Counted from the first letter of the stretch, positions 10,693 to 22,150 are shown. The stretch: 64,000 nt of DNA from Desmodesmus armatus (GCA_007449985.2 VIIQ02000305.1:1-64000); one strand, 5' to 3'. The notes: a model not told the origin generated them from the sequence alone. Translations and numbers: made by a program.

Positions 10693-12384
10693 CTAATGCA
10701 ACACCTCCTCAGGGTTTGACACACCAAGCGTGTGCAGTCCGCTCAGCCCCTGCAGATCCGCTAGCAGCTGTGTGCTGTCCTGCAAGCACCGCAGGTCTAG
10801 GGACTGCAGGCCAGGGCAGCAGCTGACAAGGCGGCTACCCTCCGGTGCTGCTGCAGCAGTGGGGGCAGTGGCTCTAGCAGGGGGAGGATGTTGTGTCTGT
10901 GTGACCTGTGGTATGTCAAGTGCTGTCAGGTGTGGCTGCTGCCTGCCAGCAGGGAACAGGTGCTGCCACACACCTGCTGGCAGCTTGCACCTGCTGATGT
11001 CGAGGCGCCGCAGCTTGCTGCTTGCTGTCAGGGCTGCATACTCGGCTGCAGGGGAGTTTGCCGCCCTTTCTGCCTGAATACTGCCGCTCAGGCTGAGGTG
11101 TGTCTGTTGCTGCAGAGGCTGCAGGTGCGACAACAGCTCTGCTAGCCCTGTTGCGCCGCCACATATCTTGCATGCAACTAGGTTTAGGTGTTGCAGCAGG
11201 GTTTTGCCAGCCAGGATTCCTGGCTCAAGGTTGCAGTGGAGCTCCAGGCGCGTGAGGTGGTGTGTGGCTGACAGCATGGCAGCAGTGATGGTCCTGTCGG
11301 CGGCGACGATGCTGTGAATGGCGAGACGCAGGTCGACCAGCTGCGCCAGGGCCTGCAGAGGACAATGAGTGGAGATCACACAATAACTTTTCAGGAGGTC
11401 GCCTACAACAGCACATCTGATCACGCCTGCAAAGGCACAGAGCGTCTCCCCAGTTTGTCAGAGCGAGCCCACAGAAAACACAGCAGAATGCGAACCCCAA
11501 GATGGAAGGGGGAGGTGGGTGGGTGGGTTTGGGGGGGGGGGACCCCTGGCATAGTCAGCATGGACACCCTTCTCAGCCTTGAAATTTGCCAGTGGTACTC
11601 CATATACGTTGCAACCTTGATACTACTATAGTGCAGCAATCACAGAAAAAAGTTACCCGTAGGGGCTGCAGGGCGGGTTCAGTGCCCTTGTCAGTGCCCC
11701 GCAGCCTCACACCAGTCAGCTGAAGGTATCTCAGCCCCTGCAGCCGCTGCAGCACCATCGTAGTGATCGGACAGAAGGCAGGCAGGTGCGCAATGCTGAG
11801 GTGCTCCAGCCCAGCAGGCAGCTGCGACAGCGCTGCTGCCAAACCCTTCCTACCATCCAGTACTGTGCAGTATGTCAGCCGCAGCTGCTTGAGGGCTGCT
11901 ACTGTCCTAGCAGCAGCCCCCAGCAAGCCTTGGAAGCCACCACCCGGCTGCAGCTGCAAGTCGAGCCAGGAGAGCTCTAAGCTGCTGAGCTGCAGTTTGG
12001 CGGGCAACTGACGTAGAGAGACTTTGCACCCCTCCTCCCAGCTTGCAGGCACAAGGAAGTCCTCCTGAATGTTGTTGAACTCGTTGAAACGGGAGGAGGT
12101 ATTGATGTGGCCGGTTGCTGGAGGCCCCGTGAGGTTCAGGCTGCTGATGTGTGACAGCCGGGTTGGTCTAGGTATGATAGGACGCCATGCAGCTGCTGCT
12201 GATCTGTCACTGCTGCTGTGACGCTGCTGAGGGCTAGCACAGCTGCCTGGTGCAGCCTGGGGTGGGCCCTGGCGGCGCTGAACAAGCTGCGCTGGTCGTC
12301 AGCTGCACAGCACTGCAGCACTGCCAGTAGGCAGGGGTCTGGCAGTGCCAGCAGTAAGGATTGTGGCTCGTGATGCGTCTCCAT
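10693..12384 (-). CDS. F-box/LRR-type protein 1 (frameshifted)
   Basis: Substrate-adaptor proteins of this type bind SKP1 through an N-terminal F-box and recognise targets with leucine-rich repeats; the function here is inferred. The ATG at 12384 follows a CCGCAG acceptor, so a 5'UTR intron is likely, as in the paralogues. Residues 1-50 read LLALPDPCLLAVLQC..DDQRSLFSAARAHPRLHQAAV, an F-box-like motif. The LRR part continues at 12052-11653 (LRQLPAKLQLSSLELSW, then LTYCTVLDGRKG and LPAGLEHLSIAHL). A GTAACT donor near 11656 joins an acceptor CTGCAG near 11355 to a last exon reading ALAQLVDLRLAI, LQHLNLVACKI, LRRLDISRCKLPAGVWQHLFP and LQSLDLRCLQD, with stop at 10693-10695. One base is missing near 12150, so the F-box and LRR parts are in different frames; this may be assembly error. 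It is divergent from the oxygenase gene starting at 12941. Confidence 0.65.
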
Positions 12385-12404
12385 CCTGCGGAGCAGCAGC
12401 ACAC

Positions 12405-12940
12405 ATGGGATGGTGCACTCCTATTGGAAAGCATAGCGAAGTTCATTTGGTGTACAAGGCCATGGCATGGCTGTGGATCTGATGAGAAGCAAATGTGAAA
12501 GACAGCAGCAGTGACCACAGCTACAACCTACACTGCACTCACATTAGCCTCCTGCGCCAATGCAGCGCTGTTATGATAGGGTTAGTGATAGGTATGATAT
12601 GTATATACAGGAATACACAAATGAGAAGCACCGAGACTCGGTTCTGATGCAGAAATGAAGGCTATGCTGCTGAACACTAGTGCCAGTGATATCACCCTGA
12701 AGCTCTGCACCAGGTGACAGGGGTTTTGGGCTGTTTGTCAGCTTGTGCTACGATGGATATTTTTTGACAAATTACCGTTCTATCCACTCACAAAAAACCC
12801 AGAACTGACCTATTGGACCGACTGTCACTTGCTGACCACCTGCTGATCTGGATACGGTACTGCTGCCAAGGTTGTTTGCGCTCTCACGCCATGTATGCGC
12901 GCCTGTAGTTTGTCTGAAAGCTAAAAGCGCCGTTTGGTTC
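12405..12940. other. Divergent intergenic region between F-box/LRR gene 1 and the oxygenase gene
   Basis: This roughly 540-bp stretch is less repetitive and more AT-rich than its surroundings, for example at 12585-12640 and 12755-12800. It should hold the two divergent promoters and the 5' intron of the minus-strand gene. I see no convincing TATA box or known motif. Confidence 0.45.
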
Positions 12941-13634
12941 ATGTCGGAGGCCGAACAGCAGCTGCATCAGCTCAGGCTGCTGGACGCAGCAGAGCAGCAG
13001 TACCTCCAGGTGCGACTGACCCTGCTGCCGCACCCAGCAGCATCAGCAGCAGCAGCAGCAGCAGCAGAGCAGCAGAGCAGCACCATCATGATCAGCAGCA
13101 GCAGTGGCAGTAGCAGTTATGTGCATTGTTTTGAGCTTTTGAGCTACGTGAACCCCTCTGTGTGTGCTTCACACGCCTTGTGTGCTCATTCAGACGGTGT
13201 GTCATCCCTGTAGTACAGACAGCGAGTTGACCTGTAGCACTGTCTTGCCAATACCACAAAGCAGTCATGTTCCCTGTGCATCACTTGCACCCCCCCCCCC
13301 CCCCCAACCACACACACACACACACACACACACAACAACAACAAACACACACAACAGATTGCCATGTGTGGTCTTGACATACACATGCTCCAACATGCAC
13401 CACAGCTCAGCGCCCGTGCCACCTGTCCACCCCTGCCCTTGCCTCTGCCCCTCGCCTCTGCCCACCTTTCTTACCAACTCGTTATCCCCCCCCCCCCCCC
13501 CCCCCCCCCCGCGCCCCTCGTCCCCACACACCCCAATAGGCCGTCAACGCCTGTGTGTGTGGTGACACAGCAGCAGCGGATGCGGCACTCACCACCCTCG
13601 GATGCACACACCGCCTCTCAACAGCAATCTGGCA

Positions 13635-13670
<36 letters not shown>

Positions 13671-14552
13671 CAATGCTTGCCTACAGACCCAGCAGCAGCA
13701 GCAGCAGCAGCAGCAGGGTCCCTGCAGGCCTAGCCCCGTAGCTGTCATTGACAGCAGCCTGCCCCCCACACTGCTATCAGCCCTACAGGCAGCATTCGCT
13801 GCAGCAGACATCAGCAGCAGCAGCAGTAGTAGTAGCGACTTCTGGCAAGAGCATCGCTATGATGACCCAGGGACCCCCTTCTTCTCATACCTGATAGACC
13901 TGAAGGCAGCAGCAGATAAAACTGCTGCTGCTGCTGCTGCTGACAATGGCACTTTGGGGTCAGCAGGGGATCAAGGCAGAACTCCCATCAGCAGCAGCAG
14001 CAGCAGCAGCCAAATGCACTGGAGTTGGCCGCTCTACTGCTGCAGCACCACATGCATGCACTGCAGTCATGCAGCACTTCAGCTGCAGGCTCTGCAGCAA
14101 CAGCAGCAGCAGCAGCAGGGGCAGTGCGTGCAACACATGTTGAGTGGTGGGTGCACACGCGTCCCCCCTGGTCCCCCCACCAGCTGCACTTTGATGCAGC
14201 TGAGGGTGCATTCAGGCAGGGGCTGGGTGCATTCAGGCTACAACACCCAGCAGGCAGCAGTGTGATCTACCTGACAGGTGGGCATGCGGCGAAGGGGGGC
14301 TGCGGGGAGGGGGGGGGGGGGGGGGGGAGGGGGGGGGGGGGGGGCAAGAGGGTGCGGGGCAGGGGGTCTTGGGTGGGGGAAGCAAAGGGGGAGAGGGTGG
14401 CAAACCTGCGTAAGGGGGTGGGAGGCAGGAGAGAGCAAGAGGGGAGATGCAGCACTTTGATGCAGCGGAGGGTGCATTCAGGCAGGGGCTGGGTGCATTC
14501 AAGCTACAACACCCAGCAGCAAGCAGTGTGGTATACCTCACAGGTGAGGAGT

Positions 14553-14583
<31 letters not shown>

Positions 14584-16880
14584 GGGGGTTCAGATGGTTG
14601 GGGGATTGGGGGAGGAGAATTAGAGTGTGAGAGGGGGCAAACGGGCAAGAGGGGGTTGGCAAGTGGGGAAAGGGGTGGAGGCAGCAAGCAGCAAGTGGAG
14701 ATGCAGCCCTTTGATGCAGCAGAGGGGGCATTCAGGCAGGGGCTGGGCACATTCAGGCTACAACACCCAGCAGCCAGTAGTGTGGTATACCTGACAGGTG
14801 TGGGGGGGGGGGGGGGGGAAGGGGGCGGGTGGCGATGGAAGGACATTATGCCAATGGGTGTGTCTGGAAAACCTAAAGAATACTATAGCATTCCAACCCT
14901 CCAGTCCCCCTCCCACTGGGGCACACTCCAGACATTCCGTCTACTCCAGCCTCCCAGCCCCCCTCCCCGGGAGGGGCCCTCCAGGCATTCCATCCACTCC
15001 AACCCCTCCAGCCCCTCCCACCCTCTAGGCATTCGTCCACTCCAACCCCTCCAGCTTTCTCCACCCTCCAGGTATTCCGTCCACTCCAACCCCTCCAATC
15101 CCTCCAGCCCCCCCCCCCTCTGGCAGGCAAAGCACTACGGAACTTTGCAAAGCCATAAGTATAAACCCTAAACCCTGTTACCCCCTGCCCCCCCCCAAAG
15201 AAACCTTAAACTGTCCGCAGGGGCTTCGCCGATCCAGAAACCCTATTCCAGACACCAAAACCCTAACAGATACCCAAAACCCTAACACCCCAGCCCTGCA
15301 TCTTTTGTTGAAGCAACAAACGGCTGTGGACCGTGGAGCCCTGCGGGCTCCACAGTACCCCACAGCCGTTCGCTGCAGCACCAAAGAAACCAGCGTGCTG
15401 GGTGTCAGGGTTTTGTGTAGCAGTCAGGGTTTTGGTGGCAGGAACAGGGTTTCTGGCTTGGCTCCGCTAGCATAAATCAGGCAGAAGCTGATGTCTATTC
15501 CTGAGTGGTTGGAGGGGCGCTGGGAGGGCTGGAGGGGTTGGAGGGATTGGAGTGGATGGAATGCCTGGAGGGTGGGAGGGGGCTGGGAGGGGACAAAACA
15601 AATTCCTGGAGCCCTGGATAGGATGGGAACCCTGGAGGGTCCCCCTCCACCACCAAGGCAGAGTACAGGGACCCATACAATCTGAACTTCCAGAACTAAC
15701 TGTGTCTCCAACTTCCAATTTGTAACTGTAGTGGAGCCTTTTCCAACTCCAGTGCGGACCTGTTCCACTGGAGTCTGGTATAGTTTTCCAGAGACAGGCA
15801 AAACACATTCCAGGCAATTCCAGGTGTTTCCAGGGGTACCATTGGCTATATGTGGACATATATATGATGGAAGGGGGGGGGGGGGGGGGGGAGGGGGGGG
15901 GGGGGGGGGGGAGGCATGTCCCGAGTGTGGTGGGGGGGGGCAGCAGATGGTGTTTTAGAGTGAAGCTGGGTGCATTCAGGCTATGGCACTCAGCAACCAC
16001 CAGTGTGGTGTACCTCACAGGTGGGGAGGGGTGGGCCGAGGGGCGTGAGGAATGAGGGGGGATACAGGGGGGGCAGCTAGGCAGGGGCTGGGTGCATTCA
16101 GGCAGGGGCTGGGCGCATTCAGGCTAAAACACCCGGCAGCCAGCAATGTGGTATACCTCACAGGTGAGCGCGGGTTGGGGGGGGGGGGTGAGGGGCGGGG
16201 GTGTTCTGTTCTGGGGGACAAGGAGGGGCGGGCTAGAGGGGGGGGGGGGGCAGGGAGAGGAGGGTGCCTTCAGGCAGGGGCTGGGCGCATTCGGGCTACG
16301 GCACCAACCAGCCAGCAATGTGGTCTGCCTCGCAGGTGGGAAGGGGGGGGGGGGGGGGGGGGGGGCAAAGTTTGGGGGTGAGGGAGGGAGGCGGGGGCCA
16401 AGGCAATAGATGGGTGGCATAAGGAGGAGGGGGGGGGGGATGCAGCGGAGGGGGCCTTCAGGCAGGGGCTGGGTGCATTCAGGCTACAACACCCAGCAGT
16501 CAGCAGTGTGATGTACTTGACGGGTGGGGACAGGGTTCGGCGGTGGAGGCGCGGGGGGGGGGGGGGGGGGGGGGGGGATGTTTGGGCGGGGAGCTACTGA
16601 AGAAACTCCACCACATGGCAGGTAAACATGTAGAGGAAATCTGGAACACGAGACATGCCGCCATACAGAACGCAAGGTACTACGCCAAATCAAGCTGGAG
16701 CAAGAGGAAAAAAGAACTGCATGGCCAACCACTGCCTGACCACAGGAAACGAAAGAAGCTGAAGCAGCATTTTTGATCCTAGGGTGTATAGGCACCTGGG
16801 GTTACGGTGGGGACGTGGCGACCGATATGAGGTCACACACGGCCCCTCCTCAACTGACGCTAAATGCCTGGCATTTTAGC

Positions 16881-16947
<67 letters not shown>

Positions 16948-17978
16948 GCGGGGCAAGGGGGGGGGGGGGGGGGGGGGGAGGTAAAGGGGAGCCTTTAGGC
17001 AGGGGCTGGACGTATGTCAGGCTCACACACACCCGGGGAGGGGCGCAGAGAGGTGGCAACCCTTGTGGCTGCACTTTCTACAGTGCACAATGTTGTTGAG
17101 GTGATATCGTCAGGTCTCAGCCAGGGATGCTCAATACGTAAATACGTATGGTATTCCATACGCGTACGTGGTACGTGATACGCTGGTGGGGGGTAGCAAT
17201 ACGTGCCCAAGATACGTGTTCATACGTGCCTTGCTGTTTTGAAGCCTCAACACTGCCACAGCCAGAATGGTTCCAGTCATTGGAAATGCTTTCGTGGTGT
17301 TGCAATGGCCCACACATAGCCAGCTTAGTCGCCGTACCCTGTCACCAGCGGGGGACACAACCTGCCCCCCCCCCCCCACACACACCCAACACCACATGTA
17401 CACAGACAACCCCAGCATACATCAGAAAGGCCAAGCGGCACAGCTAGGTACATGCCCAATCAGCGACCCCCTCTTTATAAACCTCTTGCACTTATATTGG
17501 TTTACTATGGTGTGTGGCCCTTATCACGATAGAGGTGTGGTCGAGCACATCGCTTGCTGACGAGTTCGATCAGTCGCAGCAGCAGCGGTGGCGCCCTGGA
17601 AGCCATCAGGACGCTTGAAGACTGTTTACAAAGCTACCCATGGAACACTCAAACAATAGTGTGCGCCATTTCGCTTCAAATATGCGGCCAAAACTGTTAC
17701 TTGGCTTCAGCCTTTGACCAGTGCGTGGACTTTGCCTTGAAAGGGACGTACAATTGGCGTATTTGGGCACGTAGGACGTATTGTACGCGCACAGTACGCA
17801 ATACCATGCCTGAAATGACGTATTGAGCAACCCTGAGACTCTCAGCATGTGGGTGTAGCGCTCCCAGTGTAACGGTCTGTCCTGTTTCCTGTTGCCACTT
17901 TTCCTCTCCTGGAGCTGCAGGTGTTGGCGGCCCTACTGTAGTGCTGGAGCAGGACAGCAGGGGAGCGACGCACTTGCA

Positions 17979-18027
<49 letters not shown>

Positions 18028-19090
18028 GAGGCTGATCAAGACCAGCAGCCACCCTCCAAGCGCAGCAAGCCAGATCACCAACACCATCACCATGAACACA
18101 CTGACACAACGCACCAGCAGCAGCAGCAGCAGCACCACCACCATCACCACCACCATCATCGGCACGCTGATCACCAGCAGCAGCAGCAGAGCAGCAGCAG
18201 CAGCATCCGCTGCTGGCGCAGTCCGGCTGCTGCATCCACCCCCTTGAGGGTCGCTACGCCGTGTGGCCTGGCAACCTCCTGCATGGGGTGCTGCCAGGGG
18301 GCATGATGCCACTGGAACATACAGCAGCAGCAGCGGCTGATGACATGCCTGCTGCTGGTGGTGCTGACGTGGTGCCAGGCACAGCAGCAGCAGCAGCAAC
18401 AACAACATCCGCATGTGGTGGTGGTGGTTGTGTCCGCACCACCTCATCATAGCTTGGTGGGAGGGTGACCCTAGGCAGCTGGCAGCACAACACACAGCAG
18501 AAGGTGCTGCTGCTGCTGCTGCTGCTGCTACTGCTGTGCTGGTGGTGATGGGGATGGTCAGCATAAGGCTTGTACATCTGCCCCAGCAGCAGGAGCTCCA
18601 GGTTCAGCAGCAGCACCAGAGTGCAGTGGCGATGCACGTCTTGGAGAGCTGGGGCTTGTATGCCCATGCCAGAATACGACAGCAGCCGCAGCAGCAGCAG
18701 CAGCAGCAGCAGTGCCAAGTGGCTTGAGGCGCTGGTGGTGCCGCAAGACAGCCTGGTTCAGCTGCTGAAAGCCTACCCACAGCTAGCTGCATCAGCTGGA
18801 TTGAAGCTTCTTCTGCAGCAGTAACAGCAGCAGCAGAAGCACCAGCATGGCGGGTCCTCCCAGCTGTCACGCCGGCATGGGAGGTGGTGAGTGCAGCAGG
18901 CGCAACAGATCACCAGCCACAGCAGCAAGAGCAGCAGCAACAGTCGTCGGAGGGCTTGCGATGTGTGCCGTTGCCTCCTCTGCGATTCTTCCTGAGGAGG
19001 TGAGCGTGACATACGGGCCGCCTACATCCCCTCAATGGATGACTGGCTGCAGGCACTGCCAATGAGGGAGGCTGAACCCATTGTGGGACT
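12941..19090 (+). CDS. 2-oxoglutarate/Fe(II)-dependent oxygenase-like protein
   Basis: The proposed start is ATG at 12941 (MSEAEQQLHQLRLLDAAEQQ), with a GTGCGA donor at 13010. The second exon, from the acceptor at 13540 to 14277, carries VAVIDSSLPPTLLSALQAAF, DDPGTPFFSYLIDL and then ATHVEWWVHTRPPWSPHQLHFD. HFD gives the His-x-Asp iron ligands. Its end, YLTG, joins in phase to the acceptor at 17921, which reads VGGPTVVLEQDS. The same exon continues through poly-Gln and His-rich tracts to HPLEGRYAVWPGNLLHGVLPGG, which supplies the distal His and the expected downstream Arg. Later segments read HHLIIAWWEGDPRQ (18440), LEALVVPQDSLVQLLKAYP (18730) and RFFLRR..RAAYIPSMDDWLQ (18986-19055), as in related algal proteins. 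Frame slips near 13985, 18440 and 18998 break the ORF. The substrate is unknown, and the exact stop and later introns are uncertain. Confidence 0.6.
14860..15800. mobile_element. Foldback element, about 0.9 kb, inside the exon array
   Basis: Nested inverted repeats surround a central hairpin. The outer arms share TCTGGAAAAC (14866 and, inverted, 15787). Next come minisatellite arms rich in ATTCCGTCCACTCCAACCC (14885-15110), facing the reverse complement at about 15490-15610. Inside them a 55-bp pair at 15234-15289 and 15400-15455 (CCAGAAACCCT...CCCTAACACC) matches with a few mismatches. The centre is AACGGCTGTGG at 15319 paired with 15360-15370, and TGGAGCCC-TGC-GGGCTCCA at 15334-15352. It separates exon copies 3 and 4. 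I see no transposase. A foldback-type transposon or palindromic repeat cluster is the best description. Confidence 0.65.
16585..16776 (+). other. A-rich open frame for a basic C-terminal-like peptide
   Basis: The frame reads ELLKKLHHMAGKHVEEIW at its start and ends in a cluster of Arg/Lys and stop TGA at 16774-16776. Its A-rich codon use differs sharply from the G/C-rich surroundings. A run of about 60 residues without low complexity, rich in Lys/Arg and Trp, resembles the C-terminal end of a transposon protein, but I cannot name the family. It lies between exon copies 7 and 8 of the oxygenase gene. Confidence 0.35.
16855..16884. other. Short hairpin next to TC microsatellite
   Basis: TGACGCTAAATGCC and its reverse complement with one extra base (GGCATTTTAGCGTCA) form a tight stem with almost no loop. 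The TC repeat begins directly after it. Confidence 0.7.
16885..16945. repeat. TC dinucleotide microsatellite
   Basis: About 30 uninterrupted TC units, directly followed by a G run at 16959-16979. It lies in the intron that precedes the 17921 acceptor. Confidence 0.95.
17122..17838. mobile_element. hAT-like MITE 2 in oxygenase intron
   Basis: The left end CAGGGATGCTCAATACGT (17122) and the reverse complement of the right end, CAGGGTTGCTCAATACGT (ending 17835), are near-identical inverted termini. Subterminal regions on both sides are packed with TACGTA/ACGTAC motifs. Flanks GTCTCAGC (17114-17121) and CTCTCAGC (17839-17846) match at seven of eight bases, compatible with the 8-bp target duplication made by hAT transposases if the right end includes three extra bases. 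There is no transposase frame, so it would be non-autonomous. Internal sequence at 17480-17730 is unremarkable. Confidence 0.6.
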
Positions 19091-20290
19091 ATGGGTGGTA
19101 TGCCTCATAGAACTGCTTGCATGTGAAGGATGTGTTGCCTACATGATAGTCACACTTACCCTCTCTGCTCACACACCACCACCACCACCATCACCACCAC
19201 CACCACCAGTGGCACCAACACCTCGTGGTGCTGCAACAGAGATGCCCTGCCAGTTTTGTTGGGTGACCAGAGTTGCAGTTATGATGGTGTCTTGTTGACT
19301 ATGTTGGTGTTCTTTGGCCTGTAACACAACATGCTTGATATTGCTGCCTAGCTGCATTGCCTCATTACTATTGAGAACAAGTTGTTGTCAGTTGCTGAGG
19401 CAGTGACTGCCTCGGCAGACACTGCGCGTGTCACGGGATTACATTAGTCACACCCACTTTACCCCGTCAGCAATTATGCCGGTGATACAAACAAGCTTTG
19501 AACACAGATCTGGTCCGTGGTGCGCTGAGATGGGCTGTCGCGACGGGTGAAGGAGGATGCTGACCGACTGATCTACGGATTACGAGCGAGCAGAAGCTGC
19601 GTCGAGGTAGCCCAAACATCAACCTGGGGGATGTGCATTATGAAGGAAAGATGCAGGCGGTATGTAACTTGACATCTGGTGCCGAACAATGTTATTTCAC
19701 TGATGACTCAACCACTCACACAAATTCCTCAAAGTGGATACAGCAGAGCACAGCATTGCATGTGAAACTTCCGAGATTTATGCAAAATTTGCCTACGGTG
19801 TTGCTAAACACGACTGCCAACAGCCATCATAGCACTCATCGCGTTGCAAATCGCCTGAGCGCGCTGATGGGCGACAGGGCTCCCGAAGGCAGGCCTGCCG
19901 CGAGGCCGGGAGGCCAAGGCTTGGGAACCTCACTCAGCACATTTCACCAGGGCCTGACTGTAGACACCTAATAGTCCTTCCAATGGTCCCTCCATGACAC
20001 CAACTAACCAACCGCACGACACCACCGGCCTGTTGCAGGGACACTGGGCCACGCTGGGGGTGGGGACCGCTACGGCGCCCGCCCCGCATCTTCTTCCTAC
20101 CCTCTCTTCCCCTTGTGCCCACTCACTTACATGAAACCTCTGCTGTCACTCATACACATATGCATATCTCTTCAGCCTGTCTCTCTTCGGGCTGCGCCCG
20201 GTGCGTTCATGTAGCAGTGTCAGTACCACCGTTTAGCAAGGGCGGGGCTTCTTGCCCCGTTGGTGGTTAACTTCACAACCGTGCTGCGTT
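19091..20290. other. No recognised gene; contains a GC hairpin
   Basis: After the end of the oxygenase reading I see no confident gene. A CACCAC repeat lies at 19176-19208. At 20225-20266 ACCACC and GGTGGT flank an inner CGGGGC-(TTCTT)-GCCCCG stem. The text around it (CTTCGGGCTGCGCCCGG at 20187) is also self-complementary. Confidence 0.4.
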
Positions 20291-20880
20291 AAGTTTTTGG
20301 GTGGCAGGGTGGTTTTTCTTCTGCCTTGTGCTCTTTGCCGCCCGGCTGTCGGTTTTTTTGTGTGCCCCGCCTGTCCTGTGTTATTTCTGTCTGCTGTGCC
20401 TGTTCAGGTCCCACGGTGACGGCCTACTTGGTGCTGCCAGCCTACGCTGGGGGTGGGGGAGGACCTCCACCCTCCCCCCTTGTGCCTACATGCTCCTTCC
20501 TGGCATCCTGGTGGGCTGTTCCTGACGCTCGCTGCGCGGTGGTGGTGGTGCTGCTTGCAGGTAATCCTGTTAGGCTTGATGGGGCTGCTGGACTCGCAGC
20601 TTTGGACTGGACGCCTTCTATTGTACTGTGAGGTTGCTTTGTTAGGCTTTTGTTGCCTGGGGTGGCGGTGGGGGACCCCAGTGCTAGCTACATTGTGTTA
20701 CCATCTTGTGTGTTCCCAGTGTCTCCACAGGAAATCACGCTACCTCCCCGGTTCCTGGCACTGTCTCACGACACCACCGGGCAGTACGCCTGCCTCCCAG
20801 TCCAACATCACAAGCACAAAAAACATCCAGTCAGTCAACATCGCTTGACCACAGCCTCGATCCCAAGCACTGCCTAACAA
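20290..20880 (+). other. Possible exons of an unrecognised gene
   Basis: Three acceptor-bounded segments read as ordinary protein: after TGTTCAG at 20407 (PTVTAYLVLPAYAGGGG in one frame), after CTTGCAG at 20561 (VILLGLMGLLDSQLWTG, hydrophobic) and after CTCCACAG at 20730 (EITLPPRFLALSHDTTGQYA, then stop at 20875). The hydrophobic second segment suggests a membrane protein. I do not recognise the family, and the frames are not proven to join. Confidence 0.3.
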
Positions 20881-20889
20881 CCTACAAAG

Positions 20890-22150
20890 ACACACTCGAA
20901 ATACATGCTGACCGACACAGTCATGTGACTGCAACCGTCTCCGGACCCTGGGCGCGGCGCATCGGGATGGGGGGATGGGCCTGCGTGGCTGCTGCTGCTT
21001 TCACCAAACTGCAACAGAAGCACTGCTGCGACTGCATTAGGAGCCGCCTGCTGCTTTGTGGCGTGTGGTTGAATTTGCGAATGCACGCCCGCAGCGAGGG
21101 GCTGGGGGAAGGGGGGGGGGGGGGCACCTGCAACCACATGGCAGGGCACAACCGATGCCCGTGTAAGGAGTTCCGAACTCAATTGAGTGTAGTACACTCA
21201 GCTGAAGTAATACCGGTACTGATACCAGTGGCTTTGTCCCCTATTGCAACGACCTCGTAAGAGGAAGTTGCTTAGGAGGCGTATAGGCTCCCCCCTCCCC
21301 CCGCAGGGGGGGAGGGGCACAGCAGGTCAATACGGGGTAGGAAACGGCCGTTAGCAGGCCAGCTGTGGTTCATGCCAAAGTTGATATGTTGACAAACATC
21401 AAAACGCTTTGCTATACGGCTGCGTGGCTTGCAGCGCTAGATTGAACTTGAACCCAGCAGCTCCGAGGAGCAAACGCAAATCTGCTCATAATTTAGCGAT
21501 AAAGTTTGTTCTCATCCTGTTCAGCTCTCCGTGAAACCTGAGCGGGGCTAGTGCGTTTAAATAGAAACACCGATATATCTCTGCAGCTACTGTGAATTTC
21601 GTCATGGGGGCGCCTCAATAAGGTGTGTCGCTATTGGCGGAAGGCATTGGTACAAATTGCGTGTGCGTTCGTGTACATGGGGGCAGCGGCAGTTGCTGGT
21701 CCCCGAACAGGTGACTAACTTGCAGGTGCCAGCAGCTGCAAACGCGTAGTTTCAAGCATTGATTTGACAGTTCCATATTGCTGTCGGATGCGTGTCTCAT
21801 GCATGGTACCCATGCTACTCCGCATGTCACCGCGAGCATTGCATCAGGATCAGGAGAGGTCATCTGCTCCTAAGGAAGCCAGACGACCCGACAGCTGCAA
21901 CTTAGACACCTGGCATCAGTGCCGCATCGATGCAACACAGCCAGCGTAGGCAGCATGCGGCAGCCTTCCTACAGACAATGTTGCCCATGCAGAAGCAGCA
22001 TGCTTGGTGTGAGTGCAAACTGCTGCAGGTATGCAGCAACGCGGCATGCCTGTGCAAGTTAAACGTTGCTGCACCATCAAGAGCACTCAGCGACAGGGAC
22101 ACCAGCAGCAGCAGCAACAAGCACACTCTGGAAGACAGCGATATCAGGAC
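20890..22150. other. No recognised gene; GC palindrome at 21292-21316
   Basis: No gene is supported. CCCCTCCCCCC-GCA-GGGGGGAGGGG at 21292-21316 is a perfect 11-bp-arm hairpin. The stretch from 21330 to 21620 is AT-richer than average. Confidence 0.4.

Larger units (their letters stand above)
14128..17035 (+). repeat. Eight tandem copies of the oxygenase HxD exon
   Basis: Copies lie at 14128-14277 (complete), 14446-14543, 14699-14797, 15961-16020, 16064-16163, 16259-16335, 16440-16524 and a remnant at about 16991-17035. The shared core reads EGAFRQGLGAF.L.HPA.S.VVYLTG. Copies 1-3 and 5 end at ACAG followed by GTG (copy 4 also ends CACAG|GTGGGG). Copies 6 and 7 have changed ends (GCAG and ACGG). 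Iron ligands decay along the array: copy 1 has HQLHFD, copy 2 has MQHFD, copy 3 has MQPFD (first His lost), and the others start after this point. Copy 5 has an internal duplication of the QGLGAF segment. G-rich spacers of about 150-200 bp separate the copies. Confidence 0.8.

Noticed and set aside
20225..20266. Possible tRNA because of the stacked stems
   Set aside because: The arms do not form an acceptor/D/anticodon/T arrangement and there is no B-box-like GTTCGA sequence at the right place.
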